11,878 nucleotides of DNA from an uncultured Erythrobacter sp. (GCA_947258465.1 CAMYIQ010000224.1:1-11878); one strand, 5' to 3'. Shown: positions 1-6,074, counted from the stretch's first letter. The notes: generated from the letters alone by a model not told the origin. Made by a program: numbers and translations.

Positions 1-143
1 GAAGCCGGGTCAGGCGGCCTGACTTGATCAGCAGGCGCTCACGCACGGAAATGCCGAGCGGTTATGGAGCCAGCTATCGGGCCGCGCGGAAATTGCCGGG
101 CGTGAGCGCCTGCTGATCAAGTCAGGCCGCCTGACCCGGCTTC
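1..143. repeat. Perfect 44-bp inverted repeat, 55-base spacer
   Basis: Bases 1-44 are the exact reverse complement of bases 100-143; I compared them base by base and found no mismatch. Pairing continues imperfectly inward, with 46-48 against 96-98 and 50-52 against 92-94. The right arm lies inside intact SPOR-domain coding sequence, so it is the native copy, and the left arm is an inverted duplicate of it. Because the repeat reaches base 1, its outer limit is unknown and it may be longer. A foldback of this kind at the edge of a sequence is typical of a chimeric or hairpin read closing a contig. A real inverted duplication is the alternative. Confidence 0.95.
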
Positions 144-232
144 TGGCAGGTGGCTATGCGTCACGGGCCGAGGCCAACGCAGCCTGTGCTTCGCTGAAGC
201 GCAGCGGCCAGGGCTGCCTGGTCACGCGATAA
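23..232 (+). pseudogene. 3' fragment of a SPOR-domain (peptidoglycan-binding) protein gene, 5' part disrupted
   Basis: The frame ending with TAA at 230-232 encodes a typical C-terminal SPOR domain. It reads THGNAERLWSQL, then LIKSGRLTRLLAG, then GYASRAEANAACASLKRSG, and ends GQGCLVTR. SPOR domains bind denuded septal glycan and usually sit at the C-terminus of envelope or cell-division proteins. Going upstream, recognisable SPOR sequence fades around base 40, exactly where the inverted repeat arm (1-44) begins. The same frame meets a TGA at 20-22, and no ATG, GTG or TTG start follows it. The gene as written is therefore broken, either truly by a rearrangement or only in the assembly. The SPOR assignment comes from the sequence pattern; the identity of the full protein is unknown. 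Confidence 0.75.
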
Positions 233-292
233 CCGCAATCCGCTTCACAAAGTGGTTGACCGTGCTAATGCGGCGATACGCAAGGAGATCGC

Positions 293-1582
293 ATGAGCAC
301 CGCATACACACCCGAACCGGAGGTCGGCGCATCCGGTCCGGCCTTACCGCTCGCAGCGTCACCCAGTCGGCGAATCGCAAGTCTGGATTTCGTCCGCGGG
401 CTTGCCGTCATGGGTATTCTGGTGGCGAATATCGTCTCCTTCGGGCAGCCGATGCCCGCCTATATGTTTCCCGATGCCTTCACCGTTCCGCATAGCGAAG
501 CGGAGGATTGGATGTGGGTTGCGCAATTCATCCTGATCGACGGGAAAATGCGCGGGCTGTTCTCGCTGCTGTTCGGCGCTGGAATGTATCTGTTCCTGGA
601 AAAAGCCTGGGCACGTGGGCAGGGCGCATGGTTGCAGGCCCAGCGCCTGTTCTGGCTCGGCGTGATCGGCCTGCTGCACTATTTCTTCATCTGGCGCGGC
701 GACATTCTTTTTCTGTACGCCTGTGCCGGGCTTGCAGGCTTGTTGTTCGTGGGCCTGTCGCGCCGCAAACAGCTCGTGCTTGGCTTGCTCGGCTATTTGG
801 GCGGATGCCTGCTTTATGGCGCTTTCGTCGGTTTCCTCCCCGCTGTCGCGGATACCGAACTCGGCCAAAATCCGGCCTACGCGGAAATGGCCCGCGAACT
901 GGAGGATGAGAAGCAAGCCGATCTTGCAGATGGGGAACTCGAAACGCAGCTTATCTCGAGCGGTAATTATGGCGCATGGGTTTCGCACAACGTCTCCGCC
1001 CATGGCGGCGATCTGCCGTTTTACCTGTTCCTCTTCTGGTTCGAGACTCTTCCATTGATGCTGATCGGCATGGCGGCCTATCGCTACGGGCTGTTCGATG
1101 GCGGAACCGATCCCGGACGCCAGCGCAAATGGGGCTGGGGGCTGCTGGTGGTGGGCACTGCCCTGACCGTGCCGGTGGCGTTGTGGGCCAAGGGCGCCGG
1201 ACTGACCTATTACGGCACCCTGGCGGCAATGGCCGGCTTCTCAATGCTTCCACGCGGGCTGGTCATTCTCGGTCTCGCTGCCTTGCTGGCCCTGTGGGGG
1301 CAGGTGGTCAGCGGCTGGCTGGCCGAACGCATCTCGGCGGCAGGGCGCGCGGCGTTCACGAACTATCTCGGCACGTCGATCCTCATGCTGGTTCTCTTCC
1401 ACGGCTGGGGTGTGGGATTGTTCGGAGCGCTGGGGCGCAGTGAACTGTATCTCGTGATGCTCTTCACCTGGGCGCTGATGCTGCTTTGGTCAAAACCCTG
1501 GCTCGAACGCTTCCGGTTCGGTCCGCTAGAATGGCTGTGGCGCTGCCTGACTTACCGGAAGCTTTTCCCCTTGCGGCGGTGA
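293..1582 (+). CDS. DUF418 domain-containing (YeiB-type) integral membrane protein
   Basis: This is a 429-residue polytopic membrane protein. The ATG at 293 follows a good ribosome site, AAGGAGA at 282-288. After a short Pro/Ala-rich cytoplasmic start, residues 27-40 carry the family's N-terminal signature (RIASLDFVRGLAVMGIL) leading into the first membrane helix. About ten further hydrophobic segments follow, at roughly 86-101, 119-154, 161-182, 242-262, 281-299, 322-340, 362-380 and 385-400. A hydrophilic, acidic loop spans about 187-240. The C-terminal part has the DUF418 pattern: SAAGRAAFTNYLGTS near 348-362 and a final GPLEWLWRCLTY. DUF418 proteins are remotely related to membrane acyltransferases of the OpgC/HGSNAT kind, but their substrate is generally unknown, and I assign none here. 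The gene stands alone between the SPOR fragment and bfd. Confidence 0.9.
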   Translation: MSTAYTPEPEVGASGPALPLAASPSRRIASLDFVRGLAVMGILVANIVSFGQPMPAYMFPDAFTVPHSEAEDWMWVAQFILIDGKMRGLFSLLFGAGMYLFLEKAWARGQGAWLQAQRLFWLGVIGLLHYFFIWRGDILFLYACAGLAGLLFVGLSRRKQLVLGLLGYLGGCLLYGAFVGFLPAVADTELGQNPAYAEMARELEDEKQADLADGELETQLISSGNYGAWVSHNVSAHGGDLPFYLFLFWFETLPLMLIGMAAYRYGLFDGGTDPGRQRKWGWGLLVVGTALTVPVALWAKGAGLTYYGTLAAMAGFSMLPRGLVILGLAALLALWGQVVSGWLAERISAAGRAAFTNYLGTSILMLVLFHGWGVGLFGALGRSELYLVMLFTWALMLLWSKPWLERFRFGPLEWLWRCLTYRKLFPLRR

Positions 1583-1596
1583 GGGCGATTGCCCTC
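1581..1596 (+). terminator. Possible weak terminator hairpin at the end of the DUF418 gene
   Basis: GAGGGC (1581-1586) and GCCCTC (1591-1596) form a perfect 6-bp stem with the loop GATT, overlapping the DUF418 stop codon (TGA 1580-1582). No run of T follows, so intrinsic termination would be inefficient. Confidence 0.3.
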
Positions 1597-1691
1597 CCGC
1601 CTCTCGCGCGACGGTGATCGGGGAATGCCGGTTACGGGATGTCCGTCACTTTCGTCGGTTCGTTCCGGCCCTGCCTGTAGCAGGAGGCTTG

Positions 1692-1714
1692 CTATTGAGA
1701 ACGACTCGCACTAG
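1692..1714 (+). promoter_or_regulatory. Fur-box-like dyad upstream of bfd
   Basis: A 23-base imperfect palindrome is centred on G1703. The left half is CTATTGAGAAC (1692-1702) and the right half is ACTCGCACTAG (1704-1714). Seven of 11 positions are symmetric, including the CTA/TAG ends and the TG-GA/TC-CA core. The inner 15 bases (1696-1710) match the classical 7-1-7 Fur consensus, TGATAAT-N-ATTATCA, at 10 of 14 positions. A weak sigma70-like pair overlaps it: TTGCTA at 1689-1694, 17 bases, then TAGATA at 1712-1717. A repressor bound here would cover that promoter. The dyad is visible in the sequence; assigning it to Fur is inference from its shape and from the iron genes it precedes. Confidence 0.5.
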
Positions 1715-1737
1715 ATATGCTCTTGCGAATCAATCGC

Positions 1738-1742
1738 AGGAG
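1738..1742 (+). promoter_or_regulatory. Ribosome binding site that sets the bfd start at GTG 1750
   Basis: AGGAG lies seven bases before GTG 1750. The earlier in-frame ATG at 1717 has no such site and would add 11 residues before the conserved N-terminus, so GTG 1750 is preferred. Confidence 0.75.
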
Positions 1743-1749
1743 TTTTCGA

Positions 1750-1938
1750 GTGTACGTTTGCATCTGTAATGCGATCCGCGAAAACGAACTGCGCCGTGCG
1801 GCGCGTCATGTTTCGGGCGATGCCGAAGCCTGCTATGCGGCTTTGGGCAAGGCTCCTTGTTGCGGCTCGTGCCTCGACGAGGCCGATGATATCCTGCAGG
1901 AAGAACGCGAGTTCGGATTGATGCCCGCGGCGGCCTGA
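1750..1938 (+). CDS. bfd: Bacterioferritin-associated ferredoxin
   Basis: This is a 62-residue [2Fe-2S] protein that donates electrons to the heme of bacterioferritin so that stored Fe(III) can be released as Fe(II). Starting at GTG 1750, it begins MYVCICNAIRENELRRA and carries all four cluster cysteines: C4-x-C6 near the N-terminus and C38-x2-C41 in the segment PCCGSCLDEAD. Length and spacing match the Bfd family (about 64 residues). It lies 125 bases upstream of bfr on the same strand, the usual partner arrangement, and a Fur-like dyad covers its probable promoter. In well-studied bacteria bfd is made when iron is scarce. Whether bfr is read through from here or has its own start in the 125-base gap is not clear. 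Confidence 0.93.
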   Translation: MYVCICNAIRENELRRAARHVSGDAEACYAALGKAPCCGSCLDEADDILQEEREFGLMPAAA

Positions 1939-2063
1939 TCTCTCGCTAACGCAAATCGCTCGCAAACAGCGGAATTCCGTCGCTTTTCGACGATCCGACC
2001 CTTGCCAACCGGCCACCCGAAGGCCCATAGGGGCGCCCTGTTCAGTAGCAAGGAGTCAGGGCC

Positions 2064-2555
2064 GTGAAGGGCGATCAAAAGGTTATCGAGTTCCTGAATA
2101 AGGCACTCACCAACGAACTGACCGCCATCAATCAGTATTGGCTCCACTACCGTGTGCTGGCCGACTGGGGCGTGACCAAGCTCGCCGAATATGAGCGCCA
2201 CGAATCGATCGACGAGATGAAGCACGCCGACGTGCTCGCCGAACGGATCCTGTTCCTCAACGGGCTTCCCAATTTCCAGGCGATCCACAAACTCAAGGTC
2301 GGGGAAACGGTAGAGGAAATCCTCAAGGCCGACCTTGCTGTGGAAATGGAAGCGATCCCCTTGCTCAAGGACGCGATCGCCTATTGCGACGAAGTGCGCG
2401 ACTATACCACGCGTGAAATCTTCGAGCGGATCCTCGAAAGCGAAGAGGAACATGTCGATTTCCTCGAAACGCAATTCGACATGATCGCCCGCATGGGGCT
2501 GGAAAACTATGTTCAGCTCAACAGCAAGCCTGCGGGCGAGGGCGAAGACGGCTGA
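2064..2555 (+). CDS. bfr: Bacterioferritin (heme-containing iron-storage ferritin)
   Basis: This is a 163-residue subunit of the 24-mer iron-storage shell, in the cytoplasm. It starts with GTG at 2064 behind AAGGAG (2050-2055). Every functional residue of the E. coli protein is present at the same number: ferroxidase-centre ligands E18, E51, H54, E94, E127 and H130, plus Y25, and the heme-binding M52 in the segment HESIDEMKHAD. The four-helix ferritin fold and the MGLENYVQ segment near the C-terminus are full length, with a short acidic Gly-rich tail (GEGEDG). It oxidises Fe(II) and stores it as a mineral core; Bfd, encoded just upstream, serves its release. Its stop lies six bases from the stop of the convergent 68-residue gene. 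Confidence 0.96.
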   Translation: MKGDQKVIEFLNKALTNELTAINQYWLHYRVLADWGVTKLAEYERHESIDEMKHADVLAERILFLNGLPNFQAIHKLKVGETVEEILKADLAVEMEAIPLLKDAIAYCDEVRDYTTREIFERILESEEEHVDFLETQFDMIARMGLENYVQLNSKPAGEGEDG

Positions 2556-2561
2556 CCGCGT

Positions 2562-2768
2562 TCAGGTGACGCGCCAGAACGTAGCATGGTGGCCGCCATG
2601 CTTCGAAAGCCGGGCAAGGCGGCGCGTGCCGTCCCAGATTTCCGCATCGCCCGCGCCAACATTGATATCGGCGATAGTCAAAGCCGTAGCGATATCGAGC
2701 GCTTCCAGGGCGACGGGTGCGCCGTCGGGCATTGCGCCATCGTGAATCGAAACGCGGAGTTTGTTCAT
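2562..2768 (-). CDS. Small conserved-looking protein of unknown function
   Basis: This is a 68-residue protein I do not recognise. Three points support it as real. It has a strong ribosome site, AAGGAGG (2775-2781 read on the minus strand), six bases before the ATG. It fits exactly between bfr and the DUF2721 gene. Its composition is protein-like, with an amphipathic first half (ALEALDIATALTIADIN) and a GDAEIWDGTRRLARL segment ending HGGHHATFWRVT. There is no signal peptide or membrane segment. The His-rich end might suggest metal binding beside iron genes, but that is speculation. It is tail to tail with bfr, and 125 bases separate it from DUF2721 on the same strand, so it may have its own promoter. 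Confidence 0.65.
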   Translation of the reverse strand: MNKLRVSIHDGAMPDGAPVALEALDIATALTIADINVGAGDAEIWDGTRRLARLSKHGGHHATFWRVT

Positions 2769-2774
2769 CCTTCG

Positions 2775-2781
2775 CCTCCTT
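2775..2781 (-). promoter_or_regulatory. Strong ribosome binding site of the 68-residue gene
   Basis: On the minus strand this reads AAGGAGG, six bases before the ATG at 2768-2766. It is among the best Shine-Dalgarno matches in the window and is the main sign that this small gene is translated. Confidence 0.7.
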
Positions 2782-2893
2782 GTTCAGGCAGGTTTATCGC
2801 ATGGATAGATGAACCGCGCCCGACACGATCGCGTCACTCGTCGCGGAATTGTCTTCGGCTGGTCGCTACAGGTTTGTTCTGCGCGGCGGGACG

Positions 2894-3391
2894 TTACGGC
2901 ATCGCGGCTTCGCGCCGCTCGCGCATGCGTTCGCGATTGCGCCGTGCCGCAGTGCGCGTTTCCATCCAGAAAGATCCGAGGCCGATTACCAGCAGTCCCA
3001 TGCAGATCACCCAGACGGCCGACACCAGCGAGCCGAGCGCCGTTTCCACGAAGGCGCTGACGAACAGCAATACAATGACGATGCTGATGGCGAGCGCGGA
3101 GGCGGTGCTAAACATCACCGCGCGCTGGGCGTAGATCCGCCGCTGTTCCAGGGCAGGCAATTCCCGGCGTAATGCCGCGACATCGCCGTCTTCGCCTGCG
3201 TCGATAATCCGTTCGATCTTGTTGGCAACCCAGATCAGACGATTCGTCATCACGTTCATCACCGCGCCGATCCCTGCCAGCAGGAAGGCCGGGGCAAGGC
3301 TGAGCTGAACCACTTGCTGCACGCGCAGGGTCGAGCTGGTCCGTTCGAGCAACTCGCTGCCGGGCAGGGCGGTGAGAATATCCAGCAGCAC
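2894..3391 (-). CDS. DUF2721 family membrane protein
   Basis: This is a 165-residue protein with three membrane helices, at about residues 27-48, 91-115 and 120-141. A charged loop (about 49-90) lies between the first two, and the tail is very basic (about 145-160, Arg-rich). The segment VVQLSLAPAFLLAGIGAV followed by NRLIWVANKIERI is the DUF2721 hallmark. The function of the family is unknown. It starts with GTG at 3391-3389, whose first base is also the last base of the der stop codon (minus strand TAGTG). A purine-rich GGGGAG lies just upstream inside der. The two genes are therefore very probably one transcript and translationally coupled. Confidence 0.88.
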   Translation of the reverse strand: MLLDILTALPGSELLERTSSTLRVQQVVQLSLAPAFLLAGIGAVMNVMTNRLIWVANKIERIIDAGEDGDVAALRRELPALEQRRIYAQRAVMFSTASALAISIVIVLLFVSAFVETALGSLVSAVWVICMGLLVIGLGSFWMETRTAARRNRERMRERREAAMP

Positions 3392-4824
3392 TAATGCTCC
3401 CCGCTGTAATTGCCGCCGCCGCCCTTATTGGCGTTATAGGGGTTCTTGGGGCTCTTGAGGACGACGCGCACCGGTACTGCTTCGAATCCAAGCTTCGCGC
3501 GGATGCTGTTTACCAGATAGCGCTCGTAGCTCTTCGGTAGGGAATCGAGGCGGGTGCCGAACACCACGAATCGGGGCGGGCGAATGCTGGCCTGCGTAAT
3601 GTAACGCAGCTTTATGCGGCGGCCCCCGGGGGCTGGCGGCGGATTGGCTTCCATAGCATCATCGAACCACCGGTTGAGAGCGGCAGTGGGTACGCGGCGG
3701 CTCCAGGCTTCACGCAATTCGAAGGCTGCGCCGAGCATCTGGTCGAGCCCCTTGCCGGTTTTCGCGCTGACCGCGAAGAGCGGAACGCCGCGGACTTGCG
3801 CCAGCCCTTCGTTCAGCGCGTCCCGGATGCCGTTGAACAGGGCGCTGGCGCCTTCGGCCACGTCCCATTTGTTGATCGCGATCATCAGCGCGCGGCCTTC
3901 CTCGAGCACCATGTTGGCGATCTTGAGGTCCTGAGATTCGAGCCCGCGTGTCGCATCGAGCAGCAATACGACGACTTCGGCGAAATCGACGGCGCGGCGC
4001 GCGTCGGCAACCGAGAGTTTTTCAAGCTTTTCGACCACCTGCGCTTTCTTGCGCATGCCTGCCGTGTCGATCAGGCGGATTTCCCGCGTCTCGCCACCTT
4101 TGGGATCGGACCATTCCCAGTCGATCGTGATCGAATCGCGGGTGATGCCGGCTTCGGGGCCGGTCAGCAGGCGATCTTCGCCAAGCAGACGGTTGATCAG
4201 TGTCGATTTGCCGGCATTGGGACGACCGACGATGGCCAGCTTGAGCGGGCCAGCCAGCAGAGCTTCCTCATCTTCCTCGTCGATCTGCGCTTCCATCTCG
4301 GCGGCTTCCGCCTTCGCGCCGATGATCGGCCAGAGATGATCGAACAAATCGGCAATGCCTTCGCCGTGTTCGGCACTGATTGCCGCCGGTTCACCGAAGC
4401 CGAGAGAGAAACTTTCGTAGATACCGGCATCGCCCTGGCTACCTTCGGCCTTGTTGGCGACCAGCACGACGGGCACTTCCTGTCCGCGTAGCCAGCGTGC
4501 GATTTCCTCGTCGAGCGGGGTCAGCCCCACGCGCGAATCGAAGACGAAGAGAGCCGCATCTGCCCCCTCGAGGCTGATCTCGGTCTGTTTGCGCATCCGG
4601 CCGGGGAGACTTTCGGGATCGTCGTCTTCCCAACCGGCCGTATCGACCACCTGGAATTCGAGCCCGGCGATCGTCGCATCGCCCAACCGGCGGTCGCGTG
4701 TCACGCCGGGCTGATCGTCGACCAGCGCAAGACGTTTGCCGACGAGACGGTTGAACAGCGTCGACTTGCCGACATTGGGGCGGCCGATGATGATCACCGT
4801 GGGTTTGGTCGAGGAAGGTACCAT
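3391..4824 (-). CDS. der: Ribosome biogenesis GTPase Der (EngA)
   Basis: This 477-residue GTPase has two G domains in tandem and acts in 50S ribosomal subunit maturation. The first G domain has G1 GRPNVGKST (residues 14-22), a G2 region PGVTRDRR, G3 DTAGW and G4 NKAE. An acidic linker (IDEEDEEALL) leads to the second, with GRPNAGKST, a G2 region AGITRDS, DTAGMRKK and NKWD. The C-terminal KH-like domain runs through IKLRYITQ and PKSYERYLVN to a Gly/Asn-rich end (NKGGGGNYSG). I chose ATG 4824 (MVPSSTKP then the G1 strand). A TTG at 4863 would add 13 residues unlike the family, and neither start has a good ribosome site. It heads a two-gene unit with DUF2721 and diverges from the CHAP gene. Confidence 0.97.
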   Translation of the reverse strand: MVPSSTKPTVIIIGRPNVGKSTLFNRLVGKRLALVDDQPGVTRDRRLGDATIAGLEFQVVDTAGWEDDDPESLPGRMRKQTEISLEGADAALFVFDSRVGLTPLDEEIARWLRGQEVPVVLVANKAEGSQGDAGIYESFSLGFGEPAAISAEHGEGIADLFDHLWPIIGAKAEAAEMEAQIDEEDEEALLAGPLKLAIVGRPNAGKSTLINRLLGEDRLLTGPEAGITRDSITIDWEWSDPKGGETREIRLIDTAGMRKKAQVVEKLEKLSVADARRAVDFAEVVVLLLDATRGLESQDLKIANMVLEEGRALMIAINKWDVAEGASALFNGIRDALNEGLAQVRGVPLFAVSAKTGKGLDQMLGAAFELREAWSRRVPTAALNRWFDDAMEANPPPAPGGRRIKLRYITQASIRPPRFVVFGTRLDSLPKSYERYLVNSIRAKLGFEAVPVRVVLKSPKNPYNANKGGGGNYSGEH

Positions 4825-4880
4825 GATGGCGCGGCAAGTGGCGCTTTGCGCGCCGTATTGCAAGCGGCACCGCCCGGCCG

Positions 4881-4896
4881 GTTAATCCGTATTAAC
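4881..4896. promoter_or_regulatory. GTTAAT-N4-ATTAAC palindrome, CtrA-like, between der and the CHAP gene
   Basis: GTTAAT (4881-4886) and ATTAAC (4891-4896) are exact reverse complements around CCGT, giving TTAA-N6-TTAA. The CtrA consensus of alphaproteobacteria is TTAA-N7-TTAAC, so this is one base short of the usual spacing. It is the most AT-rich spot in the 120-base divergent intergenic region and lies about 48 bases before the CHAP ATG, a sensible operator position. The palindrome is certain; the CtrA link is inference. Confidence 0.4.
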
Positions 4897-4944
4897 TGTA
4901 AGCCGAAGGGGGGCGATAAGGGTGAGCGGCATATTCTTGCCGAT

Positions 4945-5526
4945 ATGAGGAAGAACCTTGCCGCATACGCCCTTCTTGTTTGTGCCACGCCTGCCTTGGC
5001 AGAAGATTTCGGCAGCTTCGCGCGCAGCGACACCGAACTGGAGGCTTATCTCCAGTGCGTTCCCTATGCACGCGAGGTCTCCGGCATTCAGATCTATGGC
5101 GATGCGCATACCTGGTGGGATCAGGCCCAGGGGCGCTATGCGACCGGCACTACGCCGCGTCCCGGTGCGGTCATGGCTTTCCGCCCGCATCGCAGCATGC
5201 AGCTAGGCCATGTTGCCGCCGTTAGCCAGGTGCTCGATTCACGCCGGATTCTGCTCGACCATGCGAACTGGTCGCCGATCAACGGCCGCCGCGGCCAGAT
5301 CGAGAAAGATGTGCTGGCGGTCGATGTCTCGCCCGCGAACGACTGGAGCCAGGTGCGCGTCTGGTATGCGCCGCTCGGCAAGGTCGGGAAGACTGCCTGG
5401 CCGGTCGAAGGCTTTATCTATTCGGACCGCGGGCCGCAGCAACCGCGTGTGCAATACGCGATGGCTCCGGCACGCAAGCAGACCTCGAAACGCTTCCTCA
5501 GCGCTTTCGCTGCCTACGCCGACTAA
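4945..5526 (+). CDS. Secreted CHAP-domain cysteine amidase/peptidase, probable peptidoglycan hydrolase
   Basis: This is a 193-residue exported protein. Starting at ATG 4945, residues 1-19 form a short signal peptide (MRKN, hydrophobic core, then ATPALA before ED). The CHAP domain follows: catalytic Cys in LQCVPYAR (C38), His in QLGHVAAV (H89), and a third residue in the segment LLDHANW (N108, or D105). WWDQAQGRY and RPGAVMAF between them are typical of CHAP folds. CHAP enzymes cut peptidoglycan amide or peptide bonds, and this protein has no separate wall-binding domain, like other alphaproteobacterial CHAP proteins. The frame is open back to 4846, but that extension lacks a signal peptide. 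No good ribosome site is visible. It has a CtrA-like palindrome upstream and shares a stop-codon hairpin with DUF3297. Confidence 0.88.
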   Translation: MRKNLAAYALLVCATPALAEDFGSFARSDTELEAYLQCVPYAREVSGIQIYGDAHTWWDQAQGRYATGTTPRPGAVMAFRPHRSMQLGHVAAVSQVLDSRRILLDHANWSPINGRRGQIEKDVLAVDVSPANDWSQVRVWYAPLGKVGKTAWPVEGFIYSDRGPQQPRVQYAMAPARKQTSKRFLSAFAAYAD

Positions 5527-5535
5527 TCAGTCGGC
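5518..5535. terminator. Bidirectional hairpin containing both stop codons of the CHAP and DUF3297 genes
   Basis: GCCGACT (5518-5524) and AGTCGGC (5529-5535) form a perfect 7-bp stem around AATC. The stop TAA of the CHAP gene (5524-5526) and the minus-strand stop TGA of DUF3297 (5529-5527) lie next to each other inside it. A short CCTTTG follows on the plus side. With no other space between these convergent genes, this is the only candidate terminator for both. The T-run is short, so efficiency is uncertain. Confidence 0.6.
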
Positions 5536-5811
5536 CTTTGCCACGGGCGGTTCCTCGCCCAAATCTTCGAACCATGCCTCGACGGGGCCGCTGAGCTTGA
5601 GAGTCAGCGGATTGCCCTTGCGATCTACGGTCTTGCCTGCCTGTACCCGCACCCATCCTTCCGAAATCGAATATTCCTCGATATCGGTGCGTTGCTTGCC
5701 CTTGAACCGGATGCCAACGCCGCGTTGCAGCACGTCTGCATCGAAATACTCGCTTCGCGGATTGACCGAGAGGCGATCGGGCGGGGTCTGGCTTTTGGTT
5801 TCTTCGCTCAT
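5527..5811 (-). CDS. DUF3297 family protein
   Basis: This is a 94-residue soluble protein that closely follows the DUF3297 pattern: PPDRLSVNPRSEYFDADVL, then GVGIRFKGKQRT, IEEYSISEGWVRV, and AGKTVDRKGNPLTLKLSGPVE. The whole family domain (about residues 10-83) is present. The function is not known, and nothing in the sequence suggests a catalytic site. The ATG at 5811 is preceded on the minus strand by a G-rich TAGGGGCG, only a weak ribosome site. It ends in AKAD, mirroring the YAD end of the convergent CHAP protein, because both termini are written by one palindrome. No gene follows it on its strand, so it appears monocistronic. Confidence 0.92.
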   Translation of the reverse strand: MSEETKSQTPPDRLSVNPRSEYFDADVLQRGVGIRFKGKQRTDIEEYSISEGWVRVQAGKTVDRKGNPLTLKLSGPVEAWFEDLGEEPPVAKAD

Positions 5812-5961
5812 GGCGCGCGCCCCTAATCGGCGTCGCGGCGCCCGGCAAGAGCAATTGGTCGAGAGGTGCGTCCAGCGCGCTTGCGCATTGCGCCGCTCTC
5901 TACTAGAGGCACGCGCCTACACGCGAAGGTTTGCGCCGTTCGCGCGGCTTCGTTCGGGTAT

Positions 5962-6046
5962 GCGGGCGTGGCGGAACTGGTAGACGCGCTGGTTTTAGGT
6001 ACCAGTATCGAAAGATGTGGGGGTTCGAGTCCCTTCGCCCGCACCA
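5962..6046 (+). tRNA. tRNA-Leu (anticodon UAG), CCA encoded
   Basis: A class II tRNA can be folded by eye. The acceptor stem is GCGGGCG (5962-5968) with CGCCCGC (6036-6042), discriminator A6043, and genomic CCA (6044-6046). The anticodon stem CTGGT/ACCAG (5989-5993, 6001-6005) encloses the loop TTTAGGT, with TAG at 5996-5998. A long variable arm (ATC-GAAA-GAT) follows. The T arm GGGGG-TTCGAGT-CCCTT (6019-6035) completes it. UAG reads CUA and, by wobble, other CUN leucine codons. It lies 64 bases upstream of tig on the same strand. The 150 bases before it hold no gene and no clear promoter. Confidence 0.97.
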
Positions 6047-6059
6047 GTGCCGCCGCAGC

Positions 6060-6074
6060 GCGATGCCCCATCGC
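6060..6074 (+). terminator. Small hairpin between tRNA-Leu and tig
   Basis: GCGATG (6060-6065) pairs perfectly with CATCGC (6069-6074) around CCC, 13 bases after the tRNA CCA. No T-run follows directly (TTTT comes ten bases later). It could be a weak terminator for the tRNA or a 3' processing landmark on a transcript that continues into tig. Confidence 0.3.

Noticed and set aside
1670..1684. CCTGC-CTGTA-GCAGG hairpin upstream of the Fur-like dyad
   Set aside because: The stem has only 5 bp, with no T-run and no place that suggests a role; it is likely chance in GC-rich DNA.
5898..5908. CTCTACTAGAG palindrome upstream of tRNA-Leu as an operator
   Set aside because: It is too short to stand out from chance, with no matching promoter elements at proper spacing around it.
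5962..6046. tRNA-Leu as an integration site for a mobile element
   Set aside because: There is no duplicated 3' tRNA segment, integrase or composition shift on either side; the next gene is the core gene tig.
5823..6071. 82-codon minus-strand frame covering the tRNA gene
   Set aside because: It encodes the reverse complement of tRNA-Leu (for example LEPPHLSILVPKTS), a well-known kind of false protein call.
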